A program made the translations under genes and the position numbers. From Cyclobacteriaceae bacterium (GTDB taxonomy: Bacteria > Bacteroidota > Bacteroidia > Cytophagales > Cyclobacteriaceae), in the NCBI GenBank assembly GCA_029858965.1, contig JAOUDZ010000024.1, positions 1 through 51,139 of the forward strand: 51,139 nt of DNA, written 5' to 3'. Position 1 is the first letter of the stretch. Every line of letters begins with the position of its first letter. Under the pieces are notes generated by a model. That model was not told where the DNA came from. It saw nothing but the letters and a program-made list of their open reading frames with translations, and did not search any database. Positions 35,203 to 45,826 of the stretch are shown here, piece after piece.

Positions 35203-36240
35203 ATGCAACCTGATAACATTCTGTTTTCCAATGATCCTTCAACGGATCTGAAGGTATTTCTGACCAGAAAAAAGTACAGTAAAATCGCTGTGCTTTTAGA
35301 TGAAAACACCCGCCTGCATTGTTACCCAATGCTTCAGCGCAATTTACCTGATCATTTTGTCATTGAGATAAGAAGCGGTGAAGAGGAGAAAAACATAAAC
35401 ACCTGCGTTTCCATTTGGCAACAGATGACGGACCAGACAATGGACCGGCACGCTTGTCTACTTGTTCTGGGCGGCGGCGTTCTGGGCGATATGGGGGGAT
35501 TTTGTGCTGCTACTTATAAGCGTGGAATTGATTTTATCCTGGTTCCAACCACCCTTCTGGCGCAGGCCGATGCAAGCATCGGAGGAAAGTTAGGTGTCGA
35601 TTTCAACCATTTTAAGAATCACATAGGCGTATTCCAACTGCCTGCCTTGACCCTTCTGCACAGCGGTTTTTTAAAGACGCTTCCATTGGCGGAACTTCGA
35701 TCAGGTTTTGCAGAAGTAATAAAACACGCATTGATCTCTGATAAGGTAATGTGGACTGAGATTTCAGCCAAACCACTGGCAGATCAGGACTGGGATACTT
35801 TGATCAGACACTCGGTTGAGTTCAAGGCCAGGGTGACAACAGAAGATCCAACAGAAAAAGGAATACGAAAAATATTAAATGCGGGCCATACCATTGGGCA
35901 TGCTTTGGAAAGTTATTTGTTGAATACTGGCAATCGAATTCTTCATGGCGAAGCAATCGCCGCGGGCCTTATCGCGGAAGGATTTATTGCCCGTCATCGG
36001 AATCTTCTTAAGGATGACGCCTTTCGGGAACTGTATACTTTTGTTCTCGCAATCTTTGGAAAGGTTGAATTCGACGTGAATGACCTGGCATCGATTGGAG
36101 AATTAATGAAGCAAGACAAGAAAAATAAGGACAATAAACTATTATGCGTCCTCCTTAATGATATAGGAAGCGCAAGCTGGGATACGGAAATCAGTCCGGA
36201 CGAGGTACAAAATGCCCTCTCATTTTACCTTGCGCTTTAA
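35203..36240 (+). CDS. aroB: 3-dehydroquinate synthase
   Basis: The 345-residue protein cyclises DAHP to 3-dehydroquinate, step two of the shikimate pathway, using NAD+ and a divalent metal. The NAD loop is LGGGVLGDMGGF (Gly90-92), and PTTLLAQADASIGGKLGVDF near 115-133 is the family signature. Metal ligands are Glu171 (RSGFAEVIKHA), His229 and/or His233 in NAGHTIGHALE, and His248 in LHGEAIAAG. Normal length. It is single, but aroA lies 280 bases downstream on the same strand beyond a small opposing gene. Its last four bases overlap that gene's end. Confidence 0.95.
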   Translation: MQPDNILFSNDPSTDLKVFLTRKKYSKIAVLLDENTRLHCYPMLQRNLPDHFVIEIRSGEEEKNINTCVSIWQQMTDQTMDRHACLLVLGGGVLGDMGGFCAATYKRGIDFILVPTTLLAQADASIGGKLGVDFNHFKNHIGVFQLPALTLLHSGFLKTLPLAELRSGFAEVIKHALISDKVMWTEISAKPLADQDWDTLIRHSVEFKARVTTEDPTEKGIRKILNAGHTIGHALESYLLNTGNRILHGEAIAAGLIAEGFIARHRNLLKDDAFRELYTFVLAIFGKVEFDVNDLASIGELMKQDKKNKDNKLLCVLLNDIGSASWDTEISPDEVQNALSFYLAL

Positions 36241-36425
36241 ATGTAGCAAGCCATCTGATCATCGACAGCAAATTTTCCAGCCTTCAGCGCGCTCTTAAAA
36301 CTCGCTGCTTTTTTAGCAACAAACGCACTGGTCTTTCCTTTTCTATCACCGGTTAATAACCACGCGGCTAACAGCGCACTTGACACGAAACCCAGACTTA
36401 GCGCAATTTTTCCACTTGTACTCAT
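36237..36425 (-). CDS. small membrane protein of unknown function
   Basis: The 62-residue protein has one N-terminal hydrophobic helix (IALSLGFVSSALLAAWLL, residues 7-24). A Lys/Ala-rich amphipathic stretch (KKAASFKSALKAGKFAV) follows, with a Cys near the end. It resembles YtxH-like small envelope proteins in shape only. It converges with aroB, overlapping by four bases. Composition and the ATG make it a likely gene, but the length leaves doubt. Confidence 0.6.
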   Translation of the reverse strand: MSTSGKIALSLGFVSSALLAAWLLTGDRKGKTSAFVAKKAASFKSALKAGKFAVDDQMACYI

Positions 36426-36519
36426 AATGGCATTAACTTAAAATCTTGCGTAAATGTTTCATCATATTAAAAAAAATCTTTTACAAAATGTAATTTGCCC
36501 AACAAAAAAAATCTAAGCA

Positions 36520-37743
36520 TTGCGTACTTCTATTAAAATCAAACGAACACCCGTTCTGAGCGGTGAGGCAGTTATGCTTCCTGCATCTAAAAGTATCAGC
36601 AATCGAGCGCTTATCATTGATGCGCTTGCCGGCGGCACTTCGAAACTTCACAACCTCTCAGATGCAAATGACACGCAGCTTATGCTCCGTCTTGTCAATT
36701 CATCCGAACGCGTGATTGACGTTGAAGATGCAGGTACTACTATGCGTTTTTTGACAGCGTATTTTTCTGTAACCAATCAACATAAAGTCCTTACGGGCAC
36801 TTCGCGAATGAAGGAGCGACCCATAGGTATCCTGGTTGACGCTTTACGGTTGCTCGGGGTAGAAATCACTTACCTGGGAAGTGAGGGTTACCCTCCCCAT
36901 GAAATCAAGTCGTTTGCAGGGCAGAAGGCAGACAAAATACAAATACGTGGAGACGTGAGCAGCCAATATATATCGGCCCTGATGATGATCGCCCCAGTGC
37001 TCCCCAAAGGTCTGACGCTTGAACTAACAGGTAAAGTGGGCAGCCGTCCATATATCGAAATGACAGCTGCCTTAATGAAGCACTTTGGCGTAGTCTGCAC
37101 ATTACAGGCAGACAAGGTGATTGTTCCTCACCAATCCTACGCGCCCACCTCTTTCACCGTGGAATCTGATTGGTCAGCAGCAAGCTATTGGTTTTCATTC
37201 GCAGCCCTGGCAAGTCAGGCAGCGATACGATTGCCTCGGCTTTCTTTGACTTCCCTGCAAGGTGACAGCAAAATAACTGGTATTATGGCGTCGCTGGGTG
37301 TTGAAGCACAAATGGAAAATGGACTCTTGCAACTTACAAAAAAAGACTTTGGGAAAGACCTGCGCTGGGACTTCACGGATTGCCCTGACTTGGCTCAAAC
37401 CGTTGCGGTTATTTGCGGGGCTACAGGCGTTACGGGATATTTTACCGGACTCCAAAGCCTCCGCATCAAAGAAACTGACCGCATTGCTGCCCTGCAAAAT
37501 GAATTGAGAAAGATTGGTGCCGACTTGATAGAACATGACGAGGCTCACTGGACGTTGATGCCATCTTCAAGTTTGCCCAACACGGCTTCATTCGAAACCT
37601 ACAAAGACCATCGAATGGCAATGGCTTTTGCCCCTTTGGCAACACTGATGGATGTTGAAATTGAAGACCCCGACGTCGTTAGAAAGTCGTATCCCAACTT
37701 CTGGAAAGATATGAGTTCCTTTGGATTTCGTATCAGCAACTAA
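36520..37743 (+). CDS. aroA: 3-phosphoshikimate 1-carboxyvinyltransferase (EPSP synthase)
   Basis: The 407-residue protein transfers enolpyruvyl from PEP to shikimate-3-phosphate. It has the inside-out alpha/beta barrel pattern: LPASKSISNRALIIDALAGG with Lys24, then EDAGTTMRFLTAYF near 69-82, GDVSSQYISALMMIAP, the LRIKETDRIAAL loop, and DHRMAMAFAPLA. The residue at the position of E. coli Pro101 is Phe77, a known feature of several non-plant EPSP synthases. The start is TTG 36520 with no nearby ATG. It follows aroB on the same strand but across a small opposing gene. Confidence 0.94.
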   Translation: MRTSIKIKRTPVLSGEAVMLPASKSISNRALIIDALAGGTSKLHNLSDANDTQLMLRLVNSSERVIDVEDAGTTMRFLTAYFSVTNQHKVLTGTSRMKERPIGILVDALRLLGVEITYLGSEGYPPHEIKSFAGQKADKIQIRGDVSSQYISALMMIAPVLPKGLTLELTGKVGSRPYIEMTAALMKHFGVVCTLQADKVIVPHQSYAPTSFTVESDWSAASYWFSFAALASQAAIRLPRLSLTSLQGDSKITGIMASLGVEAQMENGLLQLTKKDFGKDLRWDFTDCPDLAQTVAVICGATGVTGYFTGLQSLRIKETDRIAALQNELRKIGADLIEHDEAHWTLMPSSSLPNTASFETYKDHRMAMAFAPLATLMDVEIEDPDVVRKSYPNFWKDMSSFGFRISN

Positions 37744-37919
37744 ATGGTCCGGTCCTGTAGCAGCACTGTATACCTGATTGAGAAAAGGTGCATAGCGCGC
37801 ATGGAGAAAATATCCTCTTTGTTAAAAACTGCATGACCCTGTGCATAAGTCTTTGTAACCCCGGTCAGTCCCAACAATCCGCCAATCTATTCGCTGCTTT
37901 TTCATCCTCTCCTATCATT

Positions 37920-38429
37920 TCATATTAATATTGCCATGCTACTCAACTGCGTAGACACTTTTAATCTCGCGGCGCCTACCGCAGCTTCATTAATTTCAAA
38001 CTTCAATTTTCCCTCAATTACCCTGAAATTTATGCAGCTCCCCTTCTCACCCATTCCGATACCATCCGTCACGATGAGAACCGATTTACCAGAAAGACCG
38101 GATCTTAAGTTGTCAAAATCCCCATTTCTGGACCTGCCAACATAAACAACCTGACATTCACTGGCTTCATCTGCATGAGCTAGTTTCTTGAAAACGTATT
38201 TCTTGCCCCCTTTTGACTTACCATCATACCATTGCTTCATGGTCGTGTAAACATTATCATCTCCAAATATACCTACCAAGAAAGTACCAGGATCTCCTTC
38301 ATTTGGCCACTCCACATTCCCAATAAAGTCGTACAGCATAGCCGCATGAATTTCGTGTGTCGGTCTTTCCTGGGCCCCAACCAATATGGTCGACGAGGCC
38401 AGGAGCATCAATAAAGTTAGTTTTTTCAT
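37920..38429 (-). CDS. YfiR/DUF4154-family periplasmic protein
   Basis: The 169-residue protein has a signal peptide (1-19, ending LVGAQ) and a YfiR-like domain. It shows the conserved IHAAMLYDFIGNVEWPNEGDPGTFLVGIFGDD opening, VVYVGRS, and LIVTDGIGMGEKGSCINFRVIEGKLKFEINEAA with the usual I-N-F-x-x-x-x-x-x-x-F-E-I-N block. In Pseudomonas YfiR blocks the cyclase YfiN; here no cyclase gene is adjacent, so only a periplasmic binding role is inferred. Bases 37744-37919 after aroA hold nothing recognisable. Confidence 0.8.
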   Translation of the reverse strand: MKKLTLLMLLASSTILVGAQERPTHEIHAAMLYDFIGNVEWPNEGDPGTFLVGIFGDDNVYTTMKQWYDGKSKGGKKYVFKKLAHADEASECQVVYVGRSRNGDFDNLRSGLSGKSVLIVTDGIGMGEKGSCINFRVIEGKLKFEINEAAVGAARLKVSTQLSSMAILI

Positions 38430-38563
38430 GGATAGACAGATTAAGCACCATAGCTAATGTAGCACTTAATTGCGTGAAAAACCCAACGATAAGCCATGGT
38501 CTTTCCAACAATTCATTGGTGCACGAATACCATTGCGAAAAGCACGCCAAAAAACCTAAGGCA

Positions 38564-39634
38564 TCACCGAATGTAGCTGAAATCATGCCCTGCTTTGAGC
38601 TGCAGGAGAAATTCATAGATAAGGTTGATCACATTCTCGACATCATCTTTGTGGGTCATTTCTACAGTTGTGTGCATGTATTTGAGCGGCAACGAAATCA
38701 GCGCCGAAGCTACGCCCTCAGCGGAATAAGCGAACGCATCGGTATCTGTACCGGTCGATCTGGAAACAGCTTGGCGTTGAAATGGTATTTTTCTCTTCTG
38801 AGCCGTTTGTATTACCATTTTGAGTACGTTGTTTTGAACGGCAGGACCGTAGCAAATAACCGGGCCACTTCCGGCTTTCATGCTGCCGCTTTCCTTTTTA
38901 TTATACATTGGAGAAAAGGTGTCATGCGTTACATCAGTACAAATTGCCAGGTCAGGCTTAATTCTTCTGGAAATCATCTCGGCACCGCGCAGACCAATTT
39001 CTTCCTGCACTGCATTCACTATATACAAGCCAAAAGGAAGCTTCTTCTTTTTTTCGTGCAGTTTTCTGGCCACCTCAGCGATCATGAAGCCGCCCATACG
39101 GTTGTCCAACGCCCTTCCTACAAACCATTTTTTGTTAAGCTCCATCAATTCATCCTCAAAGGTAATTACGCAACCCACATGTACTCCCAGGGACTCAACT
39201 TCTTTTTTAGTTTCTGCCCCAATATCAATGAATATATTCTTCAGCGACGGAGCTTCTTCTTTTGCCGCATCGCGCACATGAATTGCCGGCCAGCCGAATA
39301 TGCCTTTTACGATCCCTTTATCTGTATGAATATTGACCCTCATAGAAGGCGCTATTTGATGATCGGAGCCTCCATTTCTGCGAACATATATGTAACCATC
39401 ATCTGTAATATAATTTACGAACCATGAAATCTCATCAGCATGCCCTTCAATGACGACCTTATAGGCTGCCTTTGGATTTATGATACCGACAACCGATCCA
39501 TAAACATCAGTGATATGGGTATTTATATAGGGTTTTATATAATCCAACCATATTTGCTGACCGGAGGATTCAAAGCCGGTGGGTGAAGCATTGTTGAGAT
39601 ACTCGTAGAGGAATTCTTTACTTTTCTTATCCAT
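38564..39634 (-). CDS. M42-family metallopeptidase
   Basis: The 356-residue protein is a co-catalytic di-zinc aminopeptidase of the M42 (DppA/PepA/endoglucanase M-like) family. Metal and catalytic residues are all visible: His65 and Asp67 in EGHADEIS, Asp177 in GRALDNRMGG, Glu211/Glu212 in VQEEIGLRG, Asp234 in CTDVTHD, and His321 near the end. It is cytoplasmic, with no signal peptide, and degrades peptides. A long plus-strand open frame opposite it is a shadow. It is 21 bases after the carboxylase beta-subunit gene and probably in the same transcript. Confidence 0.92.
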   Translation of the reverse strand: MDKKSKEFLYEYLNNASPTGFESSGQQIWLDYIKPYINTHITDVYGSVVGIINPKAAYKVVIEGHADEISWFVNYITDDGYIYVRRNGGSDHQIAPSMRVNIHTDKGIVKGIFGWPAIHVRDAAKEEAPSLKNIFIDIGAETKKEVESLGVHVGCVITFEDELMELNKKWFVGRALDNRMGGFMIAEVARKLHEKKKKLPFGLYIVNAVQEEIGLRGAEMISRRIKPDLAICTDVTHDTFSPMYNKKESGSMKAGSGPVICYGPAVQNNVLKMVIQTAQKRKIPFQRQAVSRSTGTDTDAFAYSAEGVASALISLPLKYMHTTVEMTHKDDVENVINLIYEFLLQLKAGHDFSYIR

Positions 39635-39655
39635 ACTTTTTTGAATTATTGATGT

Positions 39656-41233
39656 TTATAAGGGAATATTTCCATGCTTTTTCTTCGGCAATTTAGCCAC
39701 TTTGTTCTCTAGCATCGAAAAAGCGCGAATAAGTTTCTCCCGTGTTTGATCAGGGTAAATGACCTCGTCAATATAGCCGCGATGTGCTGCCCGATAAGGA
39801 TTCGCGAATTTCCGGGTGTATTCTTCAACTTTCTCGTCAAGCTTTGCGCCGGGGTCCTGCGCTTCTGAAATCTCTTTCTTAAAAATAATTTCAGCTGCCC
39901 CTTTGGCTCCCATGACAGCAATCTCTGCGGTGGGCCATGCATAATTCAAATCTGCACCAATGTGTTTTGAATTCATTACATCATACGCGCCACCGTAAGC
40001 CTTGCGTGTGATAACGGTTACTCTCGGAACAGTTGCTTCAGAGAAAGCATATAGGAGTTTTGCTCCATTTGTGATTATCGCATTCCACTCTTGATCTGTT
40101 CCTGGCAAGAATCCCGGAACATCTTCAAATACCAGCAAGGGGATATTGAAGCAATCGCAGAATCTTACAAACCGAGCTCCCTTTACGCTGGAATCGATAT
40201 CAAGTACCCCGGCAAGAGAGGCCGGTTGATTCCCAACGATCCCGATACTTCTCCCGGCAATACGTGCAAAGCCCACCACGATATTTTCAGCAAAGTTTTT
40301 GTGCACTTCAAAGAATGAGTCAGTATCGACTACTCCCTGAATTACCTCACGCATATCATAGGGTTGATTGGGATTAGCAGGAATGATGTCATTTAGCGCC
40401 AGCCTTTGCTCATTGCCTGGTATATAGTTAAGCAATGGCGCTTCATCTTCACAGTTTTGTGGAATATAGCCCAGGATTTTCTTGATTTGCGTGATGCATT
40501 CAACTTCATTGGCACAAGCAAAATGCGTTACTCCGCTTTTGGTGCTGTGTGCAGTAGCCCCTCCGAGTTCCTCTGCAGTAACATTTTCATGGGTAACAGT
40601 TTTAACAACATTGGGGCCTGTTACAAACATGAAGGAAGTGTTTTCCACCATAAATATGAAATCTGTAATGGCCGGCGAATACACCGCACCGCCCGCGCAA
40701 GGTCCCATAATGGCAGAGATTTGGGGTATCACACCGGAGGCTAATGTATTTCGATAGAAAATGTCGGCATATCCTCCGAGTGAAACTACGCCTTCCTGAA
40801 TGCGTGCACCGCCCGAATCATTTAAGCCTATTAACGGGGCTCCATTTTGCATTGCGAGGTCCATTATCTTCACAATTTTCTCGGCATGCGTTTCAGACAG
40901 TGACCCTCCAAAAACTGTGAAGTCCTGAGAGAATACATATACCAGTCTACCATTTATTGTCCCGTACCCTGTTACCACACCATCACCCAAATAATACTCC
41001 TTGTCAAGGCCAAAATCCTTTGACCGGTGCATAACAAATTTGCCAAGTTCTTCAAATGACCCTTCATCCATTAGCAGCATCACCCGCTCGCGAGCCGTCA
41101 ACTTTCCCTTATTGTGCTGCTGCTCAATTCGCTTATCTCCTCCGCCCAAAAGCGATTCCTTGTTCTTGCGTTCCAGTTCATTAAACTTTTGCTGAAGTGC
41201 TTGATCCTTAATGGTTCGCATAATGCCGGTCAT
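39656..41233 (-). CDS. acyl-CoA carboxylase beta subunit (propionyl-CoA carboxylase type)
   Basis: The 525-residue carboxyltransferase carries [27 protein letters not shown]. It also has the oxyanion loops [32 protein letters not shown], and [58 protein letters not shown] follows. This matches PccB/MmdA: it would make methylmalonyl-CoA from propionyl-CoA. The biotin carboxylase/biotin carrier subunit is not adjacent. The Na+-pump decarboxylase subunits are also absent, which favours the carboxylase. ATG 41233 or 41221 may be the start. The M42 peptidase follows 21 bases later. Confidence 0.9.
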   Translation of the reverse strand: MTGIMRTIKDQALQQKFNELERKNKESLLGGGDKRIEQQHNKGKLTARERVMLLMDEGSFEELGKFVMHRSKDFGLDKEYYLGDGVVTGYGTINGRLVYVFSQDFTVFGGSLSETHAEKIVKIMDLAMQNGAPLIGLNDSGGARIQEGVVSLGGYADIFYRNTLASGVIPQISAIMGPCAGGAVYSPAITDFIFMVENTSFMFVTGPNVVKTVTHENVTAEELGGATAHSTKSGVTHFACANEVECITQIKKILGYIPQNCEDEAPLLNYIPGNEQRLALNDIIPANPNQPYDMREVIQGVVDTDSFFEVHKNFAENIVVGFARIAGRSIGIVGNQPASLAGVLDIDSSVKGARFVRFCDCFNIPLLVFEDVPGFLPGTDQEWNAIITNGAKLLYAFSEATVPRVTVITRKAYGGAYDVMNSKHIGADLNYAWPTAEIAVMGAKGAAEIIFKKEISEAQDPGAKLDEKVEEYTRKFANPYRAAHRGYIDEVIYPDQTREKLIRAFSMLENKVAKLPKKKHGNIPL

Positions 41234-41352
41234 TTACATTTAAAGGATAAATATAATCGGAATTAGGATTCTTTGGAGGAGAGACCGGAATATAGCCATA
41301 CTGCACCTGGATGGGCAATATCTTGTCCGGATTCCTAAAATTCGTATCTTCA

Positions 41353-41370
41353 CGCGCCTTTTCTGGCGCG
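41353..41370 (+). promoter_or_regulatory. hairpin directly before the ppx-like start
   Basis: CGCGCC (41353-41358) and GGCGCG (41365-41370) form a 6-bp GC stem with a TTTTCT loop, two bases before the ATG at 41373. If transcribed, it would lie in the ribosome-binding region and could limit translation. A purely chance stem is possible. Confidence 0.35.
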
Positions 41371-41372
41371 CT

Positions 41373-42323
41373 ATGGGGGAAAAAATTGCCATTATTGATA
41401 TGGGCACAAATACATTTCATTTGCTGATTAGCAACGCAGATGAAAGAGGGTACCATATTATCCATCGGGAGCGCCTTGCCGTTAAAATCGGATTGGATGG
41501 CATTACCAGAGGATTGATTACCGAGGACGGCATACACCGTGCGTTGCTCGCGATGCAAAGTTTTAAAAATACAATCGATCAGCAAGGTGTGTCCAAAATC
41601 TACGCGTTTGGCACCAGCGCGGTACGAAATGCCTCAAACGGCCAGACGTTGGTGCAAAAAATAAAGGCAGTAACCGGAATCGATTCGACGATTATCTCCG
41701 GGGATCTGGAGGCAGAGTATATCTATCGTGGTGTAAAGTCCGCCATGCACATAGACGAGAAGTCGCTGATCATGGATATCGGTGGTGGAAGCGTTGAGTT
41801 TATTATTGGCGATAATGATACGATTTTCTGGAAGAAAAGTGTTGAAATCGGAGCACAGCGTTTACTTGAACAATTTCAGAAGAATAATCCTATTACAGCA
41901 AAAGAAATCGTAGCACTCAATTGCCATTTTGAGGAGACATTGCTCCCTTTACACGATGCATTACAATTGTATAATCCCAATATTTTGATTGGCTCTTCAG
42001 GGACTTTCGATACCCTTAGCGATATCTTTTGTCTTCAGCACGATATACATAAAAGCGCTGAAGAAATCGAAACGCCGCTTACCCTGGATGCCTTTGAAAA
42101 AATATATACAGACCTGATCAGTAAGGACCGCGAACAACGACTGAATACACCGGGCATGATAGAGATGCGTGTCGACATGATTGTGGTAGCTTGTTGCCTG
42201 GTGCGTTACGTACTTACCAGGCATCCGTTTAATCGCATCCGTGTTTCAACGTATTCTTTGAAAGAGGGCGTATTGGCATCCCTCATTGACAAGATTGGCA
42301 AGGTCAATACCATGGCGATTTAA
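41373..42323 (+). CDS. Ppx/GppA-type phosphatase
   Basis: The 316-residue protein has the actin-like ASKHA fold of exopolyphosphatase/guanosine pentaphosphatase. Phosphate loop 1 is AIIDMGTNTFHLLI near 6-19, and loop 2 is IMDIGGGSVEFII near 133-145. The GSSGTFDTLSDI and STYSLKEGVLASLI segments complete it. It lacks the C-terminal HD-type domain of the ~500-residue Ppx, so it is the short Ppx/GppA form. It hydrolyses polyphosphate ends or pppGpp; which one cannot be told. It diverges from the carboxylase gene. Confidence 0.9.
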   Translation: MGEKIAIIDMGTNTFHLLISNADERGYHIIHRERLAVKIGLDGITRGLITEDGIHRALLAMQSFKNTIDQQGVSKIYAFGTSAVRNASNGQTLVQKIKAVTGIDSTIISGDLEAEYIYRGVKSAMHIDEKSLIMDIGGGSVEFIIGDNDTIFWKKSVEIGAQRLLEQFQKNNPITAKEIVALNCHFEETLLPLHDALQLYNPNILIGSSGTFDTLSDIFCLQHDIHKSAEEIETPLTLDAFEKIYTDLISKDREQRLNTPGMIEMRVDMIVVACCLVRYVLTRHPFNRIRVSTYSLKEGVLASLIDKIGKVNTMAI

Positions 42324-42440
42324 ACCATCAGCATCTATCAGCGCATTCCTAAATCATGCAATGGTAATCTTCGCATTAGTCTTTGATTTCTAATTCTCTA
42401 ATGTCTACAGGTCTGCGGTTTTCATCGCTATCTTTACCGC

Positions 42441-43520
42441 ATGACCGATCCTGTTTACACCTACGAAGTACTAAAAGATTTCGCATTATCCATCTTCAAG
42501 AAAATTGGATGCCCGGCAGACCAAGCTGCGTTGGCAACTGAAGTTCTGCTGCAGGCAGACTTGCGCGGGATAGATTCCCACGGGATAGCCCGTCTATCGG
42601 GTTATGTGAGGCTCTGGAATAAAAAGCGTGTAAACAGCACCCCCGGGATACGCGTAGTACATGAGTCACCCAGCACTGCTGTGTTAGATGGTGATCAGGG
42701 GCTGGGTTTGGTAGTCGCGCCGAGGGCCATGGAAATTGCCATTCAAAAGGCACAGCAAGTGGGAACAGGCTGGGTAGCGGTAAAGAATTCAAATCACTTT
42801 GGAATTGCCGGATACCATGCCATGATGGCGTTGAAACACGACATGATCGGTATGGCGATGACCAATGCAAGTCCGCTTGTAGCGCCCACCTTTTCAGTTG
42901 AGCGGTTACTGGGGACCAACCCAATTGCTGTTGCGATACCCGCGGCAACACAGCCTCCCTTTGTTGCGGATTTCGCTACCACCACTGCTGCCAATGGAAA
43001 ACTTGAAATACTCCAGCGCAAAAATCTGCAGGCGCCCATTGGCTGGGTGCAGACAAAAGCGGGCGGTCCTTCTACAGATCCCGATGAAACGAAAAGTGGA
43101 GGAGCCTTAATTCCGTTGGGCAGTGATCGTGAACATGGAAGTCATAAAGGGTATTGCTTGGGCGCCTGGGTTGATATATTTTCCGCGGTTTTATCTGGCG
43201 CAAACTATGGACCCTGGGTACCCCCTTTTGTTGCATTCCTTGACCCGCCGTCTGATCCGGTAGGGGAAGGGATAGGTCATTTTTTTGGCGCCATGCGTAT
43301 TGATGCGTTCAGACCCGCCGAAGAATTTAAAACGCATATGGACAATTGGATTTCACGCTTTCGCGCGGCTAAAACAGTAGCAGGTGAGGAACGGGTATTG
43401 ATCCCTGGGGATCCGGAACGCGAAATGAGTGCCCAGCGAATGCAACAGGGTATACCGTTAAATCCCAAAGTTGTAGAAGACCTGAAAGCACTCGGTGTAA
43501 CGTTTAATCTTGCATTCTAA
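42441..43520 (+). CDS. Ldh-family (type 2 malate/L-lactate-like) dehydrogenase
   Basis: The 359-residue NAD(P)-dependent enzyme belongs to the YlbC/MdhB/ureidoglycolate dehydrogenase family. This family has a fold unrelated to classic LDH. Conserved features are DLRGIDSHGIARLSGYV near 50-66, AVKNSNHFGIAGYHAMMA with the catalytic His, and TNASPLVAPTFSVERLLGTNPIAVAIPA. The DREHGSHKGYCLGAWVDIFSAVLSGA active-site loop follows. The substrate is a 2-hydroxyacid that cannot be read from sequence. It follows ppx by 117 bases and its stop overlaps the opposing outer-membrane gene by four. Confidence 0.88.
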   Translation: MTDPVYTYEVLKDFALSIFKKIGCPADQAALATEVLLQADLRGIDSHGIARLSGYVRLWNKKRVNSTPGIRVVHESPSTAVLDGDQGLGLVVAPRAMEIAIQKAQQVGTGWVAVKNSNHFGIAGYHAMMALKHDMIGMAMTNASPLVAPTFSVERLLGTNPIAVAIPAATQPPFVADFATTTAANGKLEILQRKNLQAPIGWVQTKAGGPSTDPDETKSGGALIPLGSDREHGSHKGYCLGAWVDIFSAVLSGANYGPWVPPFVAFLDPPSDPVGEGIGHFFGAMRIDAFRPAEEFKTHMDNWISRFRAAKTVAGEERVLIPGDPEREMSAQRMQQGIPLNPKVVEDLKALGVTFNLAF

Positions 43521-44074
43521 AATCCAGCCGTTATCCCCACCCGCAGCACTAGCGGGCTATTGTAAGGTGAATAAGTAGTGGCGTTGCCTTCCCGGTAACT
43601 AAAATTATACAAAGCCAATGCATAAAAACCTGCTCTTCGGCCCAGGGGCTGGAAGAATCCACCACCGGCCATAAAGCTGTTAAATCCCTGACGGAACTTT
43701 TCGCCGCCAGCGCCAACATATTGATAATTCAGGTATTCATACTCCGCATGCAGAAATATCGGGCCAAAAAGGCTAAAGCGGAGAAAGGGACTTACGCCAA
43801 AATCGTTTGTAGAAATTTTTGGTGAATATTGCTTGTAATTTGTGTAGCGGTATTGCACCTGCAGGCCACCTGCCAATTTCTGAGTAATGCGGTAGCCAAT
43901 CAGTGGTGAAACAGAAACATAATCGTAGTAACTCCCGAAACTAGCCCCAAATCCACCACCTGTAAAGATGCGTTCCTTCCAGTCAGGCTTATCACTCAGT
44001 TCTTCTTCCCCCCATTGCGCAAAGGCTACGGTGCCAAGCATTGAAAGGATTGTAAGCAGCATAAATTTTTTCAT
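43517..44074 (-). CDS. outer-membrane beta-barrel protein
   Basis: The 185-residue protein has a signal peptide (1-19, ending VAFAQ) followed by amphipathic beta strands rich in Tyr and Gly. VSPLIGYRITQKLAGGLQVQYRYTNYKQY and SPFLRFSLFGPIFLHAEYEYLNYQYVG are two of them. It ends LRVGITAGF, a terminal Phe typical of barrels. It looks like a small OmpW/OprF-sized barrel of unknown role. It follows the FtsB-like gene by five bases, so both are probably on one transcript. Confidence 0.75.
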   Translation of the reverse strand: MKKFMLLTILSMLGTVAFAQWGEEELSDKPDWKERIFTGGGFGASFGSYYDYVSVSPLIGYRITQKLAGGLQVQYRYTNYKQYSPKISTNDFGVSPFLRFSLFGPIFLHAEYEYLNYQYVGAGGEKFRQGFNSFMAGGGFFQPLGRRAGFYALALYNFSYREGNATTYSPYNSPLVLRVGITAGF

Positions 44075-44079
44075 AAGGG

Positions 44080-44373
44080 TCAGTCTATTTCTTCGACAAT
44101 GAAGATATCTTCAGATTCCTTCTTCATCAGGTATTTTTCACGCGCAAACTTTTCAAGAGACTCACGGTCTCCAAAAAGTTCATCCCTGTCTTTCTCCACT
44201 TCCTTTATTTTTTCCTCGTAGTACTCCTTTTCATTCTCCAGCGATCTCAGTTTTGAACTCAGCTGATACCGCGCAAAGAGGTTATTGGAATCCAGCGTAA
44301 TCATCCAAAGCAAAAAAACAAGTGCCGTCAAAAAGTAGAAATTCCTAAACGGCTTGGGTAGTCTGTCTAACAT
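44080..44373 (-). CDS. septum formation initiator, FtsB/DivIC-like
   Basis: The 97-residue protein has a single membrane helix (FYFLTALVFLLWMITL, about 12-28), then a heptad coiled coil (LRSLENEKEYYEEKIKEVEKDRDELF). The conserved end is SLEKFAREKYLMKKESEDIFIVE, a Y-x-M/L-x-x-x-x-E-D/E-x pattern. This is the FtsB/DivIC family, which with FtsL and FtsQ switches on septal wall synthesis. Linkage to eno is also seen in other bacteria. It is separated from eno by a terminator. Confidence 0.85.
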   Translation of the reverse strand: MLDRLPKPFRNFYFLTALVFLLWMITLDSNNLFARYQLSSKLRSLENEKEYYEEKIKEVEKDRDELFGDRESLEKFAREKYLMKKESEDIFIVEEID

Positions 44374-44459
44374 ATCAGCTTAAAAAGTAATACGAAGATA
44401 AAATAAATATCCGATCGCTCAAAAAGCTCATATGCTGAGATATTCTTATAAAAACGAAA

Positions 44460-44486
44460 AAAGCCAGCATATGTTATGCTGGCTTT
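44460..44486 (-). terminator. terminator after eno
   Basis: On the minus strand, AAAGCCAGCATA and TATGCTGGCTTT form a perfect 12-bp stem with a TGT-type 3-base loop, 25 bases after the eno stop. A T-rich run (TTTTCGTTTTT) follows. Good intrinsic terminator. Confidence 0.85.
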
Positions 44487-44511
44487 CTCAAACATCTTCT
44501 TCCACTATCTA

Positions 44512-45801
<1,290 letters not shown>

Positions 45802-45826
45802 TTAATAGATTGACGATAAATTTTCT

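Noticed and set aside
38357-39427. 356-codon plus-strand open frame opposite the M42 peptidase
   Set aside because: The minus-strand frame carries all M42 metal ligands in order. The plus-strand translation has a composition rich in Cys, His, Phe and Arg and no domain, so it is an antisense shadow.
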